Positions 45,397 to 57,417 of a DNA stretch of 64,000 bases are shown here, piece by piece; within the stretch, counting starts at the first letter, position 1; every line of letters begins with the position of its first letter. Below the pieces are notes generated by a model that had not been told where the DNA came from, searched no databases, and was given only the letters and a program-made list of their open reading frames with translations. Source of the stretch: Schoenobius gigantellus (Eukaryota > Arthropoda > Insecta > Lepidoptera > Crambidae); NCBI GenBank assembly GCA_963935595.1, contig OZ012549.1, positions 22,493,318 to 22,557,317 on the forward strand, read 5' to 3'. Position numbers and translations under genes: made by a program.

Positions 45397-45965
45397 TCTC
45401 GGTGTGCCCTGGCTGGGCAGAAGAGAGGGCGTCAGTTATCGCAGTTGTGGGTAACGACTTGTCCCTGCCGGCTGTGGTGAAAGCCATGGTCAGTAGTGAT
45501 GAGGCGTGGCAGGCGATCAAGACCTTCTGCGAGGTGGTTCTAAGTGAGAAGGAGGCCAGGGAGCGGTCCCGAGAGGAGGACCCCAGGCGGACCCGCTTAG
45601 ACGCCGACGAGTAGGAAGACGGCGCCGGGCGTATGCCGGAGCGCTGGTTCCCTGAAATGGGAGTTGTAGCAGTCACCGGGCGATAGAAGAGGACAACTAT
45701 CGTCCGGCCTTATGGCTGACGGAGTGGAAGTTGCGGCGACATACACGTGTTCCGGTATGTCGCCGCATCGAGGAGTAGTACGGGAAACCGCGAGTTGGTG
45801 GGCCCGGCGACGGGCGAGATGATGGCTCCTGGAGCTTTCGGAGATAAGGCCTCACTGTAACTCCGAACCCACGACCCATCGCTGAGGACGAAACACGGGG
45901 GAGGTTTTAGTGGGTATTCCCAACTGGGTGAGTCTCACACACCCCCGCACCGAATAGGGTAGTTG
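45397..45965 (+). pseudogene. R1-like LINE, extreme 3' end
   Basis: The frame to the TAG at 45612-45614 reads 'VCPGWAEERASVIAVVG', 'LSLPAVVKAMVSSDEAWQAI', 'FCEVVLSEKEARERSREED', the last ~70 residues of an R1-clade polymerase. It starts at the same CPxW landmark seen in the fragment at 14777-15896. A GC-rich 3' UTR of about 350 bp follows. It is a different subfamily from the first fragment. The insertion split a copy of the 51-kb repeat between 'ggttcaataaaaa' and 'atatcaaaa'. The minus-strand frames across it are shadows. Confidence 0.85.
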
Positions 45966-46299
45966 ACTCATATCAAAATTTATTAAAATATTGTTTATTT
46001 CTAACAGTATTTGGCATAAGGTTCCACAATGTACCGATTTTAATAAATAACAATGAATGATTACTGTAAAATTTTTATTTGAAAATGCTAGAAATAATCT
46101 TTTTTTATCTCACGCCGTAAACGCTTTGATATCCTGTGGTCAGGGTCGTAACGTCACACATATAGTAAACAAAGAAATGTCAAATTTGATTCAACAACTC
46201 GTCGATTTGCTCTATTCTTTCCTAAAACTGGCAAGAAATCGTCCAAATCTCCGTTATTATATGTGTAAATATCGTTAATTATTTGCATTAATAGCAAAA

Positions 46300-46977
46300 T
46301 CAACCATTGATGTTGGATTTGTGAGAGCAGATAGTACAAATCTTCCGAAAATCGACAGATTGATGGTCAAGAGATTCTTTGTGTATCGCTCTAAACAATA
46401 TAAGTACACTAACTTTCAAACTTTCGTGTTGCATTATCAATATAAACATATAAACGGGAATTAACACGATAAACACGAGGTATTTACATACCTATTTTAT
46501 TGCCTGACGTTTCGGCTAGGTTGCACCTAGATTCCCGTTTATATGTTTATATTAATATAAGTACAATTTCAATACTGTTATAATGAAGAACAGGTTACAA
46601 GTGTACTTGTCAAGATTGTCAAGCGGCAGAAGAGAGTTGCAAACATGAATTTTTGGTGTGGTTGCACCATCACAGTGAGGAGCTATTTTGTACAGCAGTT
46701 GAATGCTATTGGATAGAATCCTATCTCTCAAAAGTGAAATAAACACTAAAAGTATTTACTTCAAGAGAAATGTTCAAAAGAAACATCAGGATCATGTGTC
46801 AAATACCAGTGTAGTACTGCAAGAATTTGTAAATGAACATAAAAAGAGAAAGATTGGCAGTTGTTCATTTGTCAAGCATGAAGAAAATTACTGGAGGAAA
46901 AATATATATACATTCACAGACACAGATTGTGACATATTTCTTAAAAAATTAAAGACCTCTTCAATGAAGAAAGAATA
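46300..46977 (+). pseudogene. Remnant of a SWIM-like zinc-finger protein gene
   Basis: Two blocks resemble a multicopy lepidopteran protein family I recall: 'TNLPKIDRLMVKRFF' (46336-46380) and, after a small MITE, 'CTCQDCQAAEESCKHEFLVW' (46587-46650) with the CxC...CxH spacing of SWIM zinc fingers, then 'TAVECYWIESYLSKV'. A stop follows near 46738. The same frame-region resumes as 'FKRNVQKKHQDHVSNTSVVL' to a stop at 46976. Members of this family often accompany YqaJ-type nuclease genes of mobile elements. Stops and the MITE show it is not functional. The family assignment is from memory and moderate at best. Confidence 0.5.
46439..46553. mobile_element. 115-bp palindromic MITE with perfect 23-bp ends
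   Basis: 46439-46461 and 46531-46553 are perfect reverse complements (core 'aacatataaacgggaat'). The interior carries 'cctgacgtttcggctaggtt', a phrase widespread in lepidopteran repeats. It separates two parts of the SWIM-like remnant. Confidence 0.85.
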
Positions 46978-46979
46978 AA

Positions 46980-49440
46980 GTGCATAGAAAACTAAACCAG
47001 GAATCATCAATACAGAAGTGCTCTTTAGTTCGAGCTTCGTTATGAAGAATAACAGCTTCCATGTGCTATGAAGCCAGTGCATAACACATGATGTTTCTTT
47101 CGTTGGGAAGATTTTTGGTGGGATATGTTGCAGACACCTATAATGAAATGTGGATAAAAGTTGAAAGATAAGGATTTGGGTTGAAATTTGCAATATGTGA
47201 CCTCCTCATTTTTTATTAATACCCTGTAATAGTCAGTTCAACAAACGGTATCCATAAAATTACATTAATACAAAATTGTCATGCTCTTTTACTGAAGAAA
47301 ATGCTAATTATCAAAGACAGAAAACTGTGAACAGTATGCTTAACTCAAGTATAGATGCAGATGTTTTGTGCTAAAGCGAAACTTATATACTTTTGTGTAT
47401 TAAGTAATTTTGAGAACACTCAAAAGGTGACAATATTAGCTATAATAGGTACTTATTTATCAAATAGTGCCATTTTGGAAACTATACTACATTTTTCCTA
47501 ATATATGAAAGTATTACCTCATAATAAATCACTACTATTATTTGGACTTTTATTACCTGCGACCCTAAGGCAATATATGACAAATTAATAAATTTAATTT
47601 AACTCTATTCAAACCTATTTGTACTTTTGGAACATATTATATTTGAGTAACAATGATAAATATGAACAACAAACCTATAAAAAATTATCTTTTAAGGTGT
47701 AAGGGAGAAATAAAACACATGTACGAGTATTTCAAATTAAAAAATTTTGATTCAACTTAAACCTTTACAAGTCATTATTGTCAAATAAACATGCAACATT
47801 TTTTTTAGTGAAGAACATAATGTCTAATGTAGTACAAAAATTTGTCATGTCATCTTTAGATGTTATGTATAAAGTACGTAAAAAAAATTCTTTATATTAT
47901 TTATTTAATAAGAAGGGTCTTGTAAATTAGGAAGAGCAAAGGCTGACAACACAGCAATCACATTTAATATATTTGTATACGGATTTAAAATGGATAACTT
48001 GCATATTCTTCGTAAGCTGTTCTGAAATTTACTTTCTTCTAGTAAGTTAATATCACTAATACTGCTTTCATATCCTGTATATATTAAGCTGACTAAACCA
48101 TCAGGTAGTCACTCTAATAAATATTCAATAGTATTTGCTTTTTTATACTCGGGCCAAGTTAGTGCTCGTTAAATGACTTTATTGGGTTTTTGAATTTCAT
48201 TTCTTAGCAATCTATGATTACCCTTTTATACTTATGGTGAAACACTAGAAGTAACTTTTTTTATTGTGCTTTTGGTTAAAAGGTTTAATGAATAAATGTC
48301 ATTATCATAATTTTCCTCACTTGGAAATAATATTTTTTAATAATGTCTGGCCAGATATAGATGGTTTGCAGCACTTTACTTCAGACAATTTATTGGGAGA
48401 TGTTGCAGTTGATTGGTGGTGGGCAGCAGGTTTAATCAGTGAAGATATACTTAACATCTTTCAGTTTTACCAAACTGGACCTATTTACTTCTATGGTGCT
48501 TGGGTATATGAATACTTGTGTTATTTTGTTGACATAATGTTGTTCTAGTTGACAGGTCACATTTTGATGTGGCTGAGCATGCACTGCTTTGTATTTGTAG
48601 TTGCACAACTTTTACTGCCTTATCAATCTCGTTGTCAAGAGGAGAACAGGGTAGTACCTACACAATAGTTCTCATTAAGTAACCTCTGAAAGCAACAAAT
48701 TTTAATTAGGTACTCAGTAAATTCAAGTAAAAGTTGTTTAGATAAACATATTCATTATTATGAAACTGGAATAGTTTGTATTACATACTTTTTAAATAAT
48801 ATTCAATTACATCATGACATCATTATTCAATTGGACATAAGTAGGTACATATTCTTTTCTTTGAAACATCATTTAGCGTCAGTGTATAACTTAGATTAAA
48901 TAAAAAGGCGTGAATGGTCAAGTTTTCTCTACGTCTGGCGTTAAAATTTGGTTGGTCGGCTGCAGTCAGTTTTCATTCTAACTGAAAGATAAAAATTTAA
49001 TTAATGATTTTACATACAACCTAAAAACTTCTATTTTGTTTAAGTTGAAACTGAAGTACCTACACAGATTGAGTTATTCATTTATAGTACTTACATTAAT
49101 GTGATTTTCGCAAAAATACATTTGAGTTTCAGTAGATAGTTACAGGATTTCTTTAAGGCGCATAGTGCTCCCAATGACCTTGCGTCGATCGTCCCGCACT
49201 GATTACATAGTTGTGAGTGAGTGAGAGTGAGGGGAATATTCAAGCAAACCTTTACGCGTAAGATGAATTATTTCAATAAAAAATTAATAAAGGCGAATAA
49301 GAAAAATCTAAAAAGACCATCCCCTAGAATATTGTTCACTTTATTTATTGAAATCGAAAGTATGTGATTTAACCTAATATTTACGAAGCGATTAGGTTTA
49401 TAGTTTTAAAATCGAGGCATGTTTGGGTCACATTTTAACC
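46980..49440. other. Mostly non-coding; one unexplained 86-codon frame
   Basis: An ATG frame at 48288-48548 encodes a tryptophan-rich peptide ('VAVDWWWAAGLISEDILNIF'). I recognise no family, and there is no splice context that makes it an exon. It could be a remnant of the same mobile gene set as 46300-46977. The remaining sequence is AT-rich, with nothing recognised. Confidence 0.35.
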
Positions 49441-49444
49441 AAGT

Positions 49445-50376
49445 TTTATTTATTTATTTATTTATTGTTTATGTACACAAAAATGACAGGACAGGAATAA
49501 CACATAAAGAAAGACGAGTACAAAGGTGCTGCTTATTTCTAAAGAAATTTCTGCCAGCAGACCTGTGACAGGTGATTTAAATTAAATTTATGTGGTAAAC
49601 ACAGTGTACAAAACATCAAATTACTTACAATAAAAAGATACATAAATAATTAAAACGACATAAATTACAAAAAAAATTAAATTAACAAATAGTGAATATG
49701 AGTACATACTTTAATTGGTACAGAATGAATAGAGGTAGTGCTCCTTAACACGACGTTTAAATGAGCCAACGGAGACAGGTTCGCGTATACTATACGGCAA
49801 GGCATTCCACAGTCTGACAGCTTGATTGGTGAAGGAGTGGGAGTAAAAATCTGTATTGCAGAAATGGAAACTAAGAAGCGTTTTGAGGTGGGATCTGCAA
49901 AGGACATCAGGAGGTTTTTGATATGAAAAACGTTCTTTTAAATATGAGGGTATTTTGGGATTGTGAAGGATATTAAAAAGTACACATAATATCCTAGCGT
50001 TCCTACGAAGTCGAATTGGGAGCCACTTGAGCATTTTGCGATACTCGGAGATGTGGTCGTATTTCTTCAAACCAAATATGAAGCGAATGCAAAGATTTTG
50101 TAAGCGCTCAAGTTTGTTAAGTAGCTCCCCATTGGCATCCAAATAACAGGCATCAGCGTAATCAATAATTGGAAAAATCAGGGATTGAACAAGGGTAATC
50201 TTAGTGCTAGTCGGCAAGAAGTTTTGTAGACATTTAAGAGAATGGAATGAGTAATGTACTTTGCGACTAACCTCACTTACATGAGCATGCCATGAAAGAT
50301 GAGAGTCCAGTGTCACACCCAGATCTCTAGCTGTGTCGGTGATTGCAATAGGCACATCCCCCAGTAGCAAAAGCAA
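49445..50376 (-). pseudogene. CR1/L2-type LINE C-terminal fragment
   Basis: An open frame of about 220 codons ends at 49711. It contains 'ARDLGVTLDSHLSWHAHV', 'PIIDYADACY', 'KLERLQNLCIRFIFGLKK' and 'LKWLPIRLRRNARI', the thumb-to-C-terminus of CR1/L2/Jockey-type polymerases. A 3' UTR extends to an (ATTT)n run at 49447-49470, which on the minus strand is the tail. 5' truncation at about 50372 removed all RT active-site motifs. No stop interrupts the remaining frame, so it is fairly young. Confidence 0.85.
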
Positions 50377-50981
50377 ATTAATTTATCAAAAAATTAAAAA
50401 GACCATCCTCTAAAGAATGCGTTGAATAATAACATATCTTTTTTAAAGATTTTTTTATTCAATATTTATAAGGAGAACCGGTTTTTTCTGCAGTGATTTT
50501 TTATGATTGACGTTACTATGCGCCTTAAGCGAGTGTTAATCAATTTTAAGCGAGAGTTATTTCGCATGTCTATATCACTGGGTACGGCTAATCCACAGCC
50601 ACAGCTTTCCTGGAGTCTTTGAAGAGGTAATTCCTGTTCTATTGTCCCGTTCCATATACTACGGTTTTACTATATTTTGTGATATTTCATAAAAAGCATT
50701 GTTTTTGTGAGTTTATTTCGCCTCGGTGCTTTGTTTACTATAAGACTGACGTCATTTGATGTATGCCACAGATAATCAACAGACTATCATGGCTGACCGT
50801 GTTTTCGGTCCAAAATTGAAAATCTTAATTTAAAATAGATTTTTTGCACTTTTTAGGCATCGAAAAAAATTATATTCATGTGCTATGGTCTAATACAACA
50901 ATTATGAACATTTTAAGCCCTACTTTAAAAAAGGGTCAACTAGCCTATTGTCCTCCGGTGCGGGATAGTGCGTAAAAGCAT
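50377..50981. other. Non-coding stretch
   Basis: The phrase 'aaaaagaccatcctctaa' at 50395 repeats 'aaaaagaccatcccctag' at 49310, so the LINE sits between two similar segments that may be an old duplication or a long target repeat. No gene is seen. Confidence 0.45.
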
Positions 50982-51951
50982 TTTCATTACTCATACTCTG
51001 AAAGTAGGTCTGAAGATGCCTGAGGAGCGGGTTGAAAGTAATACTTTTCAGCCCTAGGGAGAATCACTTTCAACTGACAGCTGCTGTCAAATTTTAAAAA
51101 GAAACTAGTTCCTTTTTCACATTTTTATTGAACCGTGTTCCGACATTCTATACAGCTACTCAATGACAGCGCGGTGTAAAATTGAAATAACATAATATTA
51201 AGTATTTAAACTTAAAGAATATATTTTTAAATGACAATTTAATTTATTTTCGACTATTTCTTTAAAAAAACATAGATTTGGGCAAAATATTTACCATTTT
51301 TTTAATTATGAAAATGAAAAATAATGGTCGAATAGCTGGCTGGCCACAGAAAAAAAAACAAATTAGCGGGAAAGCGGCAATGCGATCTTCATTTGTTTTT
51401 TCCATTTGTAGGGTTTTGTTAATACTTCCGTATAGCAGAGATTTATATTAACTGTTTTAATTATATTTGTATAACATTGTGTTAATAGTTAACACAATGA
51501 GTTCATTTGATTCAGCTAGAGAGTTAACGCCTGATTTTATAAGAGAAAGCGGGCTAAAGCAGAAGTTGTTAATTTATGTAAGTAAAATAAAATTTACACG
51601 TTTTTTCTTAAGCTAATTCATTGTTTTAATTTTACTTTCCTTGTATTTGTAATGAAAAGCACAGTGTTTACCTCGGGTAAAAGACTTATTTAGTCCCTCG
51701 AACTATTGGTGCCCTCGCTACGCTCGGGCGCCAAACACCGTCTCGGGACTAAATAAGTTACTTTCACCCCTGGGGTAACAATGTACTATTTTACCCCCTT
51801 AAAAAAATGGTTCAATAAAAATATCAAAATAGAACTTGTTTCTTTTTAAAATTTGACAGCAGCTGTCAGTTGAAAGTGATTCTCCCGAGTATTACTTTCA
51901 ACCCGCTCCGCTGGCAACTTCAGACCTACTTTCAGAGTATGAGTAATGAAA
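50982..51951. mobile_element. 970-bp element with ~145-bp terminal inverted repeats
   Basis: 50982-51135 and the complement of 51809-51951 agree closely ('tttcattactcatactctga', 'gacagctgctgtcaaatttt', 'tttttattgaacc'). The interior contains a second palindrome ('ttatttagtccctcgaac' against 'cgtctcgggactaaataa', about 51688-51755). It also has a short frame from 51497 ('MSSFDSARELTPDFIRES') that meets 'gtaagta' after 27 codons. A core relative is at 44790-45396. It is presumably a nonautonomous DNA transposon of unassigned superfamily. Confidence 0.8.
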
Positions 51952-52009
51952 TAGATAATAACTTGTCTGTTTCCTAAAAACGACCGTAGATCCGAGTATT
52001 TAATATTAA

Positions 52010-52130
52010 TTTCAGTTTGATACTTCTACGCTTTCCCGAGAAAAGGAGTATTTACAGACGGACGTACGAACAACAAAGTGATTCTATAAGGGTTCCATTT
52101 TTCCCTTTTGATGTACAGAACCCTAAAAAG
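52010..52130 (-). repeat. Fragment of 'acggaaccctaaaaa' lepidopteran repeat
   Basis: 'acagacggacgtacgaacaa', 'gtgattctataagggttcc' and 'gtacagaaccctaaaaag' match, with changes, the reversed end of a repeat related to 44147-44512. Confidence 0.65.
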
Positions 52131-53300
52131 CATTAAATTGACTTGGAATGGAACCAGGATAATAATACGTTTCAAACCAAGTCGCACAGAGATATTATAA
52201 ATGATAATAATAACTAAAATTTACTACTTTCGGCATCCAATTAACCTCGAAACTTGATCACTAGCAATTTGAGCTGTAAATATTTGGGGCCACCTACTTT
52301 TGAAATATTTCACCCGACCCATTACGATGGGACGTAGACGAGCTATAATGAAAACAAGGGAGGGATTGAGTTTATAAAGGGTACGGTAACTGGTATCAAA
52401 TTTATGTATGTAATCAGTGACTAATTTTCGGTTGTTTCAAAAGAGTATTGAGCTGTTGAACAATAATGATGTATATTGTCAGTCGTTACTTAAATCACAC
52501 TATTTCAGGATGTACCTTGGACTACATACGTCCATAGAAGTTTGTCCATGTTGAGATAACGAACATTATCAAAAGTCGACAACTGAGTAAATTAAAAACC
52601 ACAATAATTTACATTTTACAAGAACAGAGATGATAAAGTGCACAAATGAAGACGAGTAAGTATCCAAACGCAGCTGCACTCTATTCCTACTCCCGCGTAG
52701 TCCGATAGTTTAACGTCAAATCTACGGTATTTCATATTTTGGTAGCCCACCAGGTAGTTAACATCGGCGAACAAACGTCTATCGTGATGGGAGCACACGC
52801 CACTGAGCCACCGATCTGTTCACGCCACTCAAGGAAAAAACTTATAGGATAAAACTCCAGGTCAAATTAGACATTGTGACCGAATACAGTGACAGTTGCA
52901 TGCTGCATATTTATGCAGCATCTGTTTTCCTTGCTGTTTTTACTTGCAGGTCACTTGCAAGTAAAATAGACTGAACGAAAATAGTCGAAAATATTTCCGG
53001 TAATGAATTCGGTAAATAAATTTTCGAAGTCATGATAGATAATATTATTATTTTCCTTGCTAAATATCAAAACAGTATTCTTTGAGTGCTCTAGCGCTCT
53101 ATTTAGTAAGTATCATTTTGTAGTGTTTTCTAATGTTACCTATTTAAATTTTCGCTAACTTCATGTTGGTTTTGCACAGTTGTCACCCATAGCATCGTTA
53201 AAGCATGATCTGCAATTCCAGTTGTGAATATTACTGATATTCTATTATGACTCCTGTAAAAAATATGAAATCAGATGGGTAAAATTGTAATGAAGAATAG
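52131..53300. other. Mostly non-coding; tRNA-like A-box segment near 52600-52810
   Basis: On the minus strand 'gatcggtggctcagtggcg' contains a good polymerase III A-box, but no matching B-box follows at normal distance. The open frame across it (52616-52830) is probably an accident of a SINE-like sequence. I recognise no protein. Confidence 0.35.
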
Positions 53301-53329
53301 TATATTTATTTTTTTGTTATTATCTATTT

Positions 53330-53600
53330 CATTACTCATAAGCAAGGCCTTGTGGCCTTCATCTCACCTAAATTTAATGGTTAAATGACTATAAAGTTAT
53401 AGATGGAAGCGAGTTGTTATAAACATCGATATTATAGCGAAAACTTAGCAAGACACTGGTAGCTAGCTAGGCAGGCGCGAAACTCCTATCACTAACCAAT
53501 CCAAGCAGAAAGACTTTTATCCCCATGAGGAATTAAACCCCGGACCTTTAGGCAGCCACAATTTATTAGTCCTTATTAAGTAAGTTTAACTCAACGGACA
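53330..53600. repeat. Degenerate lepidopteran short repeat
   Basis: 'ccttcatctcacctaaattt', 'agatggaagcgagttgtta' and 'aattaaaccccggacc' follow the order of a very common short lepidopteran element related to 17900-18015. Confidence 0.5.
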
Positions 53601-53781
53601 GGAATAAGAAGATACATCTGATTTCTTTGTTATTATTTTATTAATACACTAGCTTTCTGTCCGCAGCTTTGCACGCGTGGATAAAAATCATTTTGACTGT
53701 TTTGATATGTCTAATTCCCTCTGGGTATGCCAGATATTGGTAAATATTGTCAAATAATGAAGTGAATGCATTTTTATAATT

Positions 53782-53985
53782 CTACGTGCGAACGCACACG
53801 ACCGACTATCGGTGATCGATTTTTTGACGGTGGAAAATGAAACATAGAGTTCTAGGATGCAACGCACATGAATTATTAAAAGTTGGCCAAATTAGTGAAA
53901 ATTTGAATGTTCGTAAAAAATTCATAAGTAACGTTAATCAACCGAAAATCGGTCACAAATAGTCGGTCGTGTGCGTTCGTACTAG
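53782..53985. mobile_element. MITE with ~40-bp terminal inverted repeats (204 bp)
   Basis: Left 'ctacgtgcgaacgcacacga' continuing 'ccgactatcggtgatcgat'. The complement of the right end reads 'ctagtacgaacgcacacga' continuing 'ccgactatttgtgaccgat'. The interior is AT-rich and non-coding. Confidence 0.87.
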
Positions 53986-54116
53986 AAATGACGAATTTCC
54001 AAAATTAATTCTCATCACCGTTTTACCCCTTCGGGGATGAGGTCTTACAAATACTCTAATTTATCATTCTGAGTTATCAAATGCATAATTACTAACTCCC
54101 ATTATGGAAATTGAAA

Positions 54117-54440
54117 AATCAAATTCAAATTCAAATTTTCAAATTCAAATTCAATATCTTTTATTCAAATTGGATTGTTACAATCTCTTTTGAACGTCAA
54201 AGCAGCTACGCCATTGGTTCATAAGTCTACGGCGGGAGACCTTGTACTGGAAAGAACCAGCAAGAAAACCAGCAAGGGCTATTTTTTTCTCCCTGTATTG
54301 TTACAGAGTCGTCAATTGGAAGCTGACCTCACAGCAGAAGTTTGAGCTCAACTTCCATTACAAGATTAGATGTGTCAGTTCTCTTCTTACTACTTATTAC
54401 CAAAAATAATAATATTTGGTTATACATAACAACACGATTC
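54117..54440 (-). repeat. Repeat with (TTTGAA)n tail next to the LINE
   Basis: The minus strand ends in (TTTGAA)n (54117-54165) after 'ggttctttccagtacaagg' and 'gactctgtaacaatacaggg'. It is either the 3' UTR of the adjacent LINE at 54454 or a separate 5'-truncated retroposon. 'ttggttcataagtctacggc' is a phrase I know from lepidopteran repeats. Confidence 0.6.
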
Positions 54441-54453
54441 ATTATCTGAAAAA

Positions 54454-56112
54454 TTAACACCAGGCATTGGCATCATTCAAATAATCGTTGACTTTATAAT
54501 ATCCTTTACTCATAAGAGTCTTTTTTACATGCGCTTTAAACTTATGAAAAGGCAAGTCGGTAACACTTTGTGGAAGCTTATTATAAAAGGTTATACATTT
54601 CCCCATAAACGAGCCTCTAGTTTTTTGAAGCCTGAATGTTGGAACGGCAAGTTTATTTTTGTATCTTGTGTTTAGATGATGAATTTGGAAATTGGTTTCA
54701 AATGTATTATAATTCTTATAGACATAAATCAAATTTTCATAAATGTACTGTCCTGCTAAAGTCAATATATTAATTTCTCTAAATAAGTCTTGGTCGTAAA
54801 TTATAAATAGCGCGAACCGCTCTTTTTTGAAGTACAAAAATACTTTCAATACTAGCAGCCGATCCCCACAGTAGTATTCCATATGACATGACACTATGAA
54901 AATAACTAAAGTAAATCAATCTTGCCGTTTCAACATCAGTAAGTTGTCTTATTTTTTTAACTGCATATGCTGCAGAACTAAGTCTGTTAGCCAAGGACTC
55001 AATATGTGGATCCCACTGCAATGTAGAATCTAGTGTTATACCCAAAAATTTAGTAAAGTCGATGAATTCAACAATTTCATTATTCATTTCCACTATGGTA
55101 TCCACTTTTCTTACATTTGGCAATGAGAATTTAATACATTTAGTTTTACGTGAATTTAAAGATAAATTATTTATAGTGGACCAATGCAATACTTTAGAGA
55201 GAGTACTATTTACAACGTCAGTATTTCCATTTCCTCTGTCTACCTTAAATATTAAAGAAGTATCATCTGCAAATAGTACTGTATCGCACAGATTCTTAGT
55301 GAAGTGTGGGAGGTCATTAATATAAATTAAGAAAAGCAAGGGTCCCAATATCGATCCTTGTGGCACGCCCATAACTATAGGTGCACCAACAGACTCAGTT
55401 TTGTTAATAACAACTTTCTGAACCCTATTGGATAAATAAGACTCAATAAGTCTCATTGCTTCTTCAGAGACACCATAATGTTTGAGTTTATTTAAAAGAG
55501 TTTGGTGACCAACGCAATCGAAAGCTTTTGATAGGTCACAAAATATACCAATTACATCTTGTTTACACTCCCAAGCAGCAAAAATGTGTTTCAGAAGTGC
55601 AACACCGGCATCAGTAGTGCAACGACCTTTGGTAAAACCAAATTGGTTCATATGTAAAATGTTGTTACTTGAAAAATGATCAGTTAACTGATTAGATATA
55701 ATTTTTTCAAATATTTTACTAAGAGCTGGTAGAATCGAAATTGGTCGATAATTTGAAGGGTCATTTTTATTCCCAGACTTAAATAGAGGTATCAACTTGC
55801 TATTTTTCATGAGGTCGGGGAAGACACCTTCATCGACACATTTATTGAATATCAACGCAAGTTGCGGTGCAAGTTCTTTAATTACAGATTTAATTATATG
55901 GGTCGAAATACCCCAAGATCTTCAGTTTTTTTGGTACTGATCATACGAAATGTTTTCAAAACAGTGTTAGCATCAATGTGACAAAAGTTGAACACCTTGT
56001 TGCACCTCTCCACACTCCGTCCCAAAAGAGCTACAGCCTCATTGGGACATGAGTTGAGACTTCTTGTAGTTTCTATGGGTATATGAGAGAAGAAGTCTTC
56101 AATGCTTTAGTT
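54454..56112 (-). pseudogene. Jockey/CR1-type LINE, RT domain nearly complete
   Basis: The long frame 55855-54779 covers the reverse transcriptase: 'NYRPISILPALSKIFEKI', 'FCDLSKAFDCVGHQTLL', 'GVPQGSILGPLLFLIYINDL', active site 'FADD' and 'KFLGITLDSTLQWDPHI'. It then breaks near 54790, and the C-terminus ('REINILTLAGQYIYENLIYV') continues in another frame to 54454. Upstream, 55860-56112 encodes the preceding region ('NFCHIDANTVLKTFRMI', 'GISTHIIKSVIKEL') with a further frameshift near 55915. The 5' truncation is near 56112, so the endonuclease is missing. Two frameshifts make it inactive, but the RT itself has no stop. Confidence 0.9.
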
Positions 56113-56876
56113 AGCATTGGCACAGATAATATAATACTACAGTACAGATGCCTCATCCCATACAATGAAATGGTCCCTACTTAAGTCGGGCAATTCTTCG
56201 AGCTATTTTATTTCACCATTTCACCGCGAGATGTCGCAACTAAAACGCCACTGACAATTCTGAGCAAGCTCGGGCCATCGAACCTTTGCTACATTGGGCT
56301 CAGTAGTTCTCGCACGCACTCAACAGATGGCACTTTAATTAAACTCCTGGTATGCTTATGATTTTTTTAACAAATTCATATTTATGCTTCGTTTAGTTCA
56401 TTACAATGACTTATGCGTAAATAGGTCTTATAAAACATCATACGCTTACGGTACGCTAAATGTGTTACAATTTGGTAAAAAAGTGACGTATAAATCCATG
56501 TTATACCTAAGGGGTTGTTCCGCCATGGATTGGATTTATGTCATACATTTTATATACCTACGTTTGATATTTAAGATGTAAAGTAAATATATCATTGGAG
56601 ATAAGTCATTTTGGTAGTGGGTACTTTCTATTATCACAAGTTATCATCTGTAACTTCAAATTCAAAAAACTGGTTAAGAATAAAGCAAACTTGCAAATTT
56701 TTCATATGTGACCTTTTTTTATCCCGCCCAAGACGATTTCTTTTTCACTGATTTAGGTATTCATCATTTTACAATTTATTTATTATTTTTTAAGAAAATA
56801 CAAAGTCACATATTGTATATTGTTAAAAATTTGATTTTAGTTTTTTATACTAAAATAAAATAAGTGTTTATTTTTA
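56113..56876. other. Non-coding stretch
   Basis: No recognisable gene. The small frame at 56384 (65 codons) has no motif. Confidence 0.5.
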
Positions 56877-56877
56877 T

Positions 56878-57138
56878 ACCGGGTTATTTTTCCATCAAGA
56901 GTCAAATTTTGTATGCTTGTTAAGACAAGCAAAATGAACAACTTATACTATGCGACCAAACTCGAAATCGCGAAAAAAAATCAGCTGTTCCATACATTTA
57001 GGTGTGGATGTTGAACATTTGTATGGAACAGCTGATTTATTTCCGCGATTTCAAGATTGGTCCCATAGTAAAAGGATTTCATTTTGCTTGTCTGAACAAG
57101 GACACAAAATTTGGCTCCTGCTGGAAAAATAACCCGGT
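56878..57138. mobile_element. Full-length hairpin MITE, TA target (260 bp)
   Basis: The whole element folds back: 'ccgggttatttttcca' at the left and its complement at the right, with matching interior ('agacaagcaaaatga', 'gaaatcgcg', 'cagctgttccataca'). Arms of about 130 bp meet near 57010. TA flanks each end, fitting a Tc1/mariner-type nonautonomous element. The 60-codon frame inside is a by-product. Confidence 0.9.
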
Positions 57139-57417
57139 ATGTATACAAACTTACCTATAAAAAACTAAGCAATTTAATTTCAAATTTTATTATATAAAAT
57201 ATCATTGAGAAATTAAATTGCAAAATTTATATGCTTATAGCCGGCTGAAATTAATTTATTAGACTGTTTTATCAAATTCCGAAATTATATAATTTAGTAC
57301 TATTTTTAAACATTTTTTTTCCTTGTTCTTTCTTACCAGTTATCTAATTTTCTATTTCATTTTAAAGAATGTTGTTATTAATTCTGTGATAAAAAATCAT
57401 AAAAACATAACATGCAT

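Noticed and set aside
52616..52830. Possible host exon ('RLFADVNYLVGYQNMKYRRF')
   Set aside because: No family recognised, no clear splice sites, and the sequence carries a polymerase III A-box, so a SINE-like origin is more likely.
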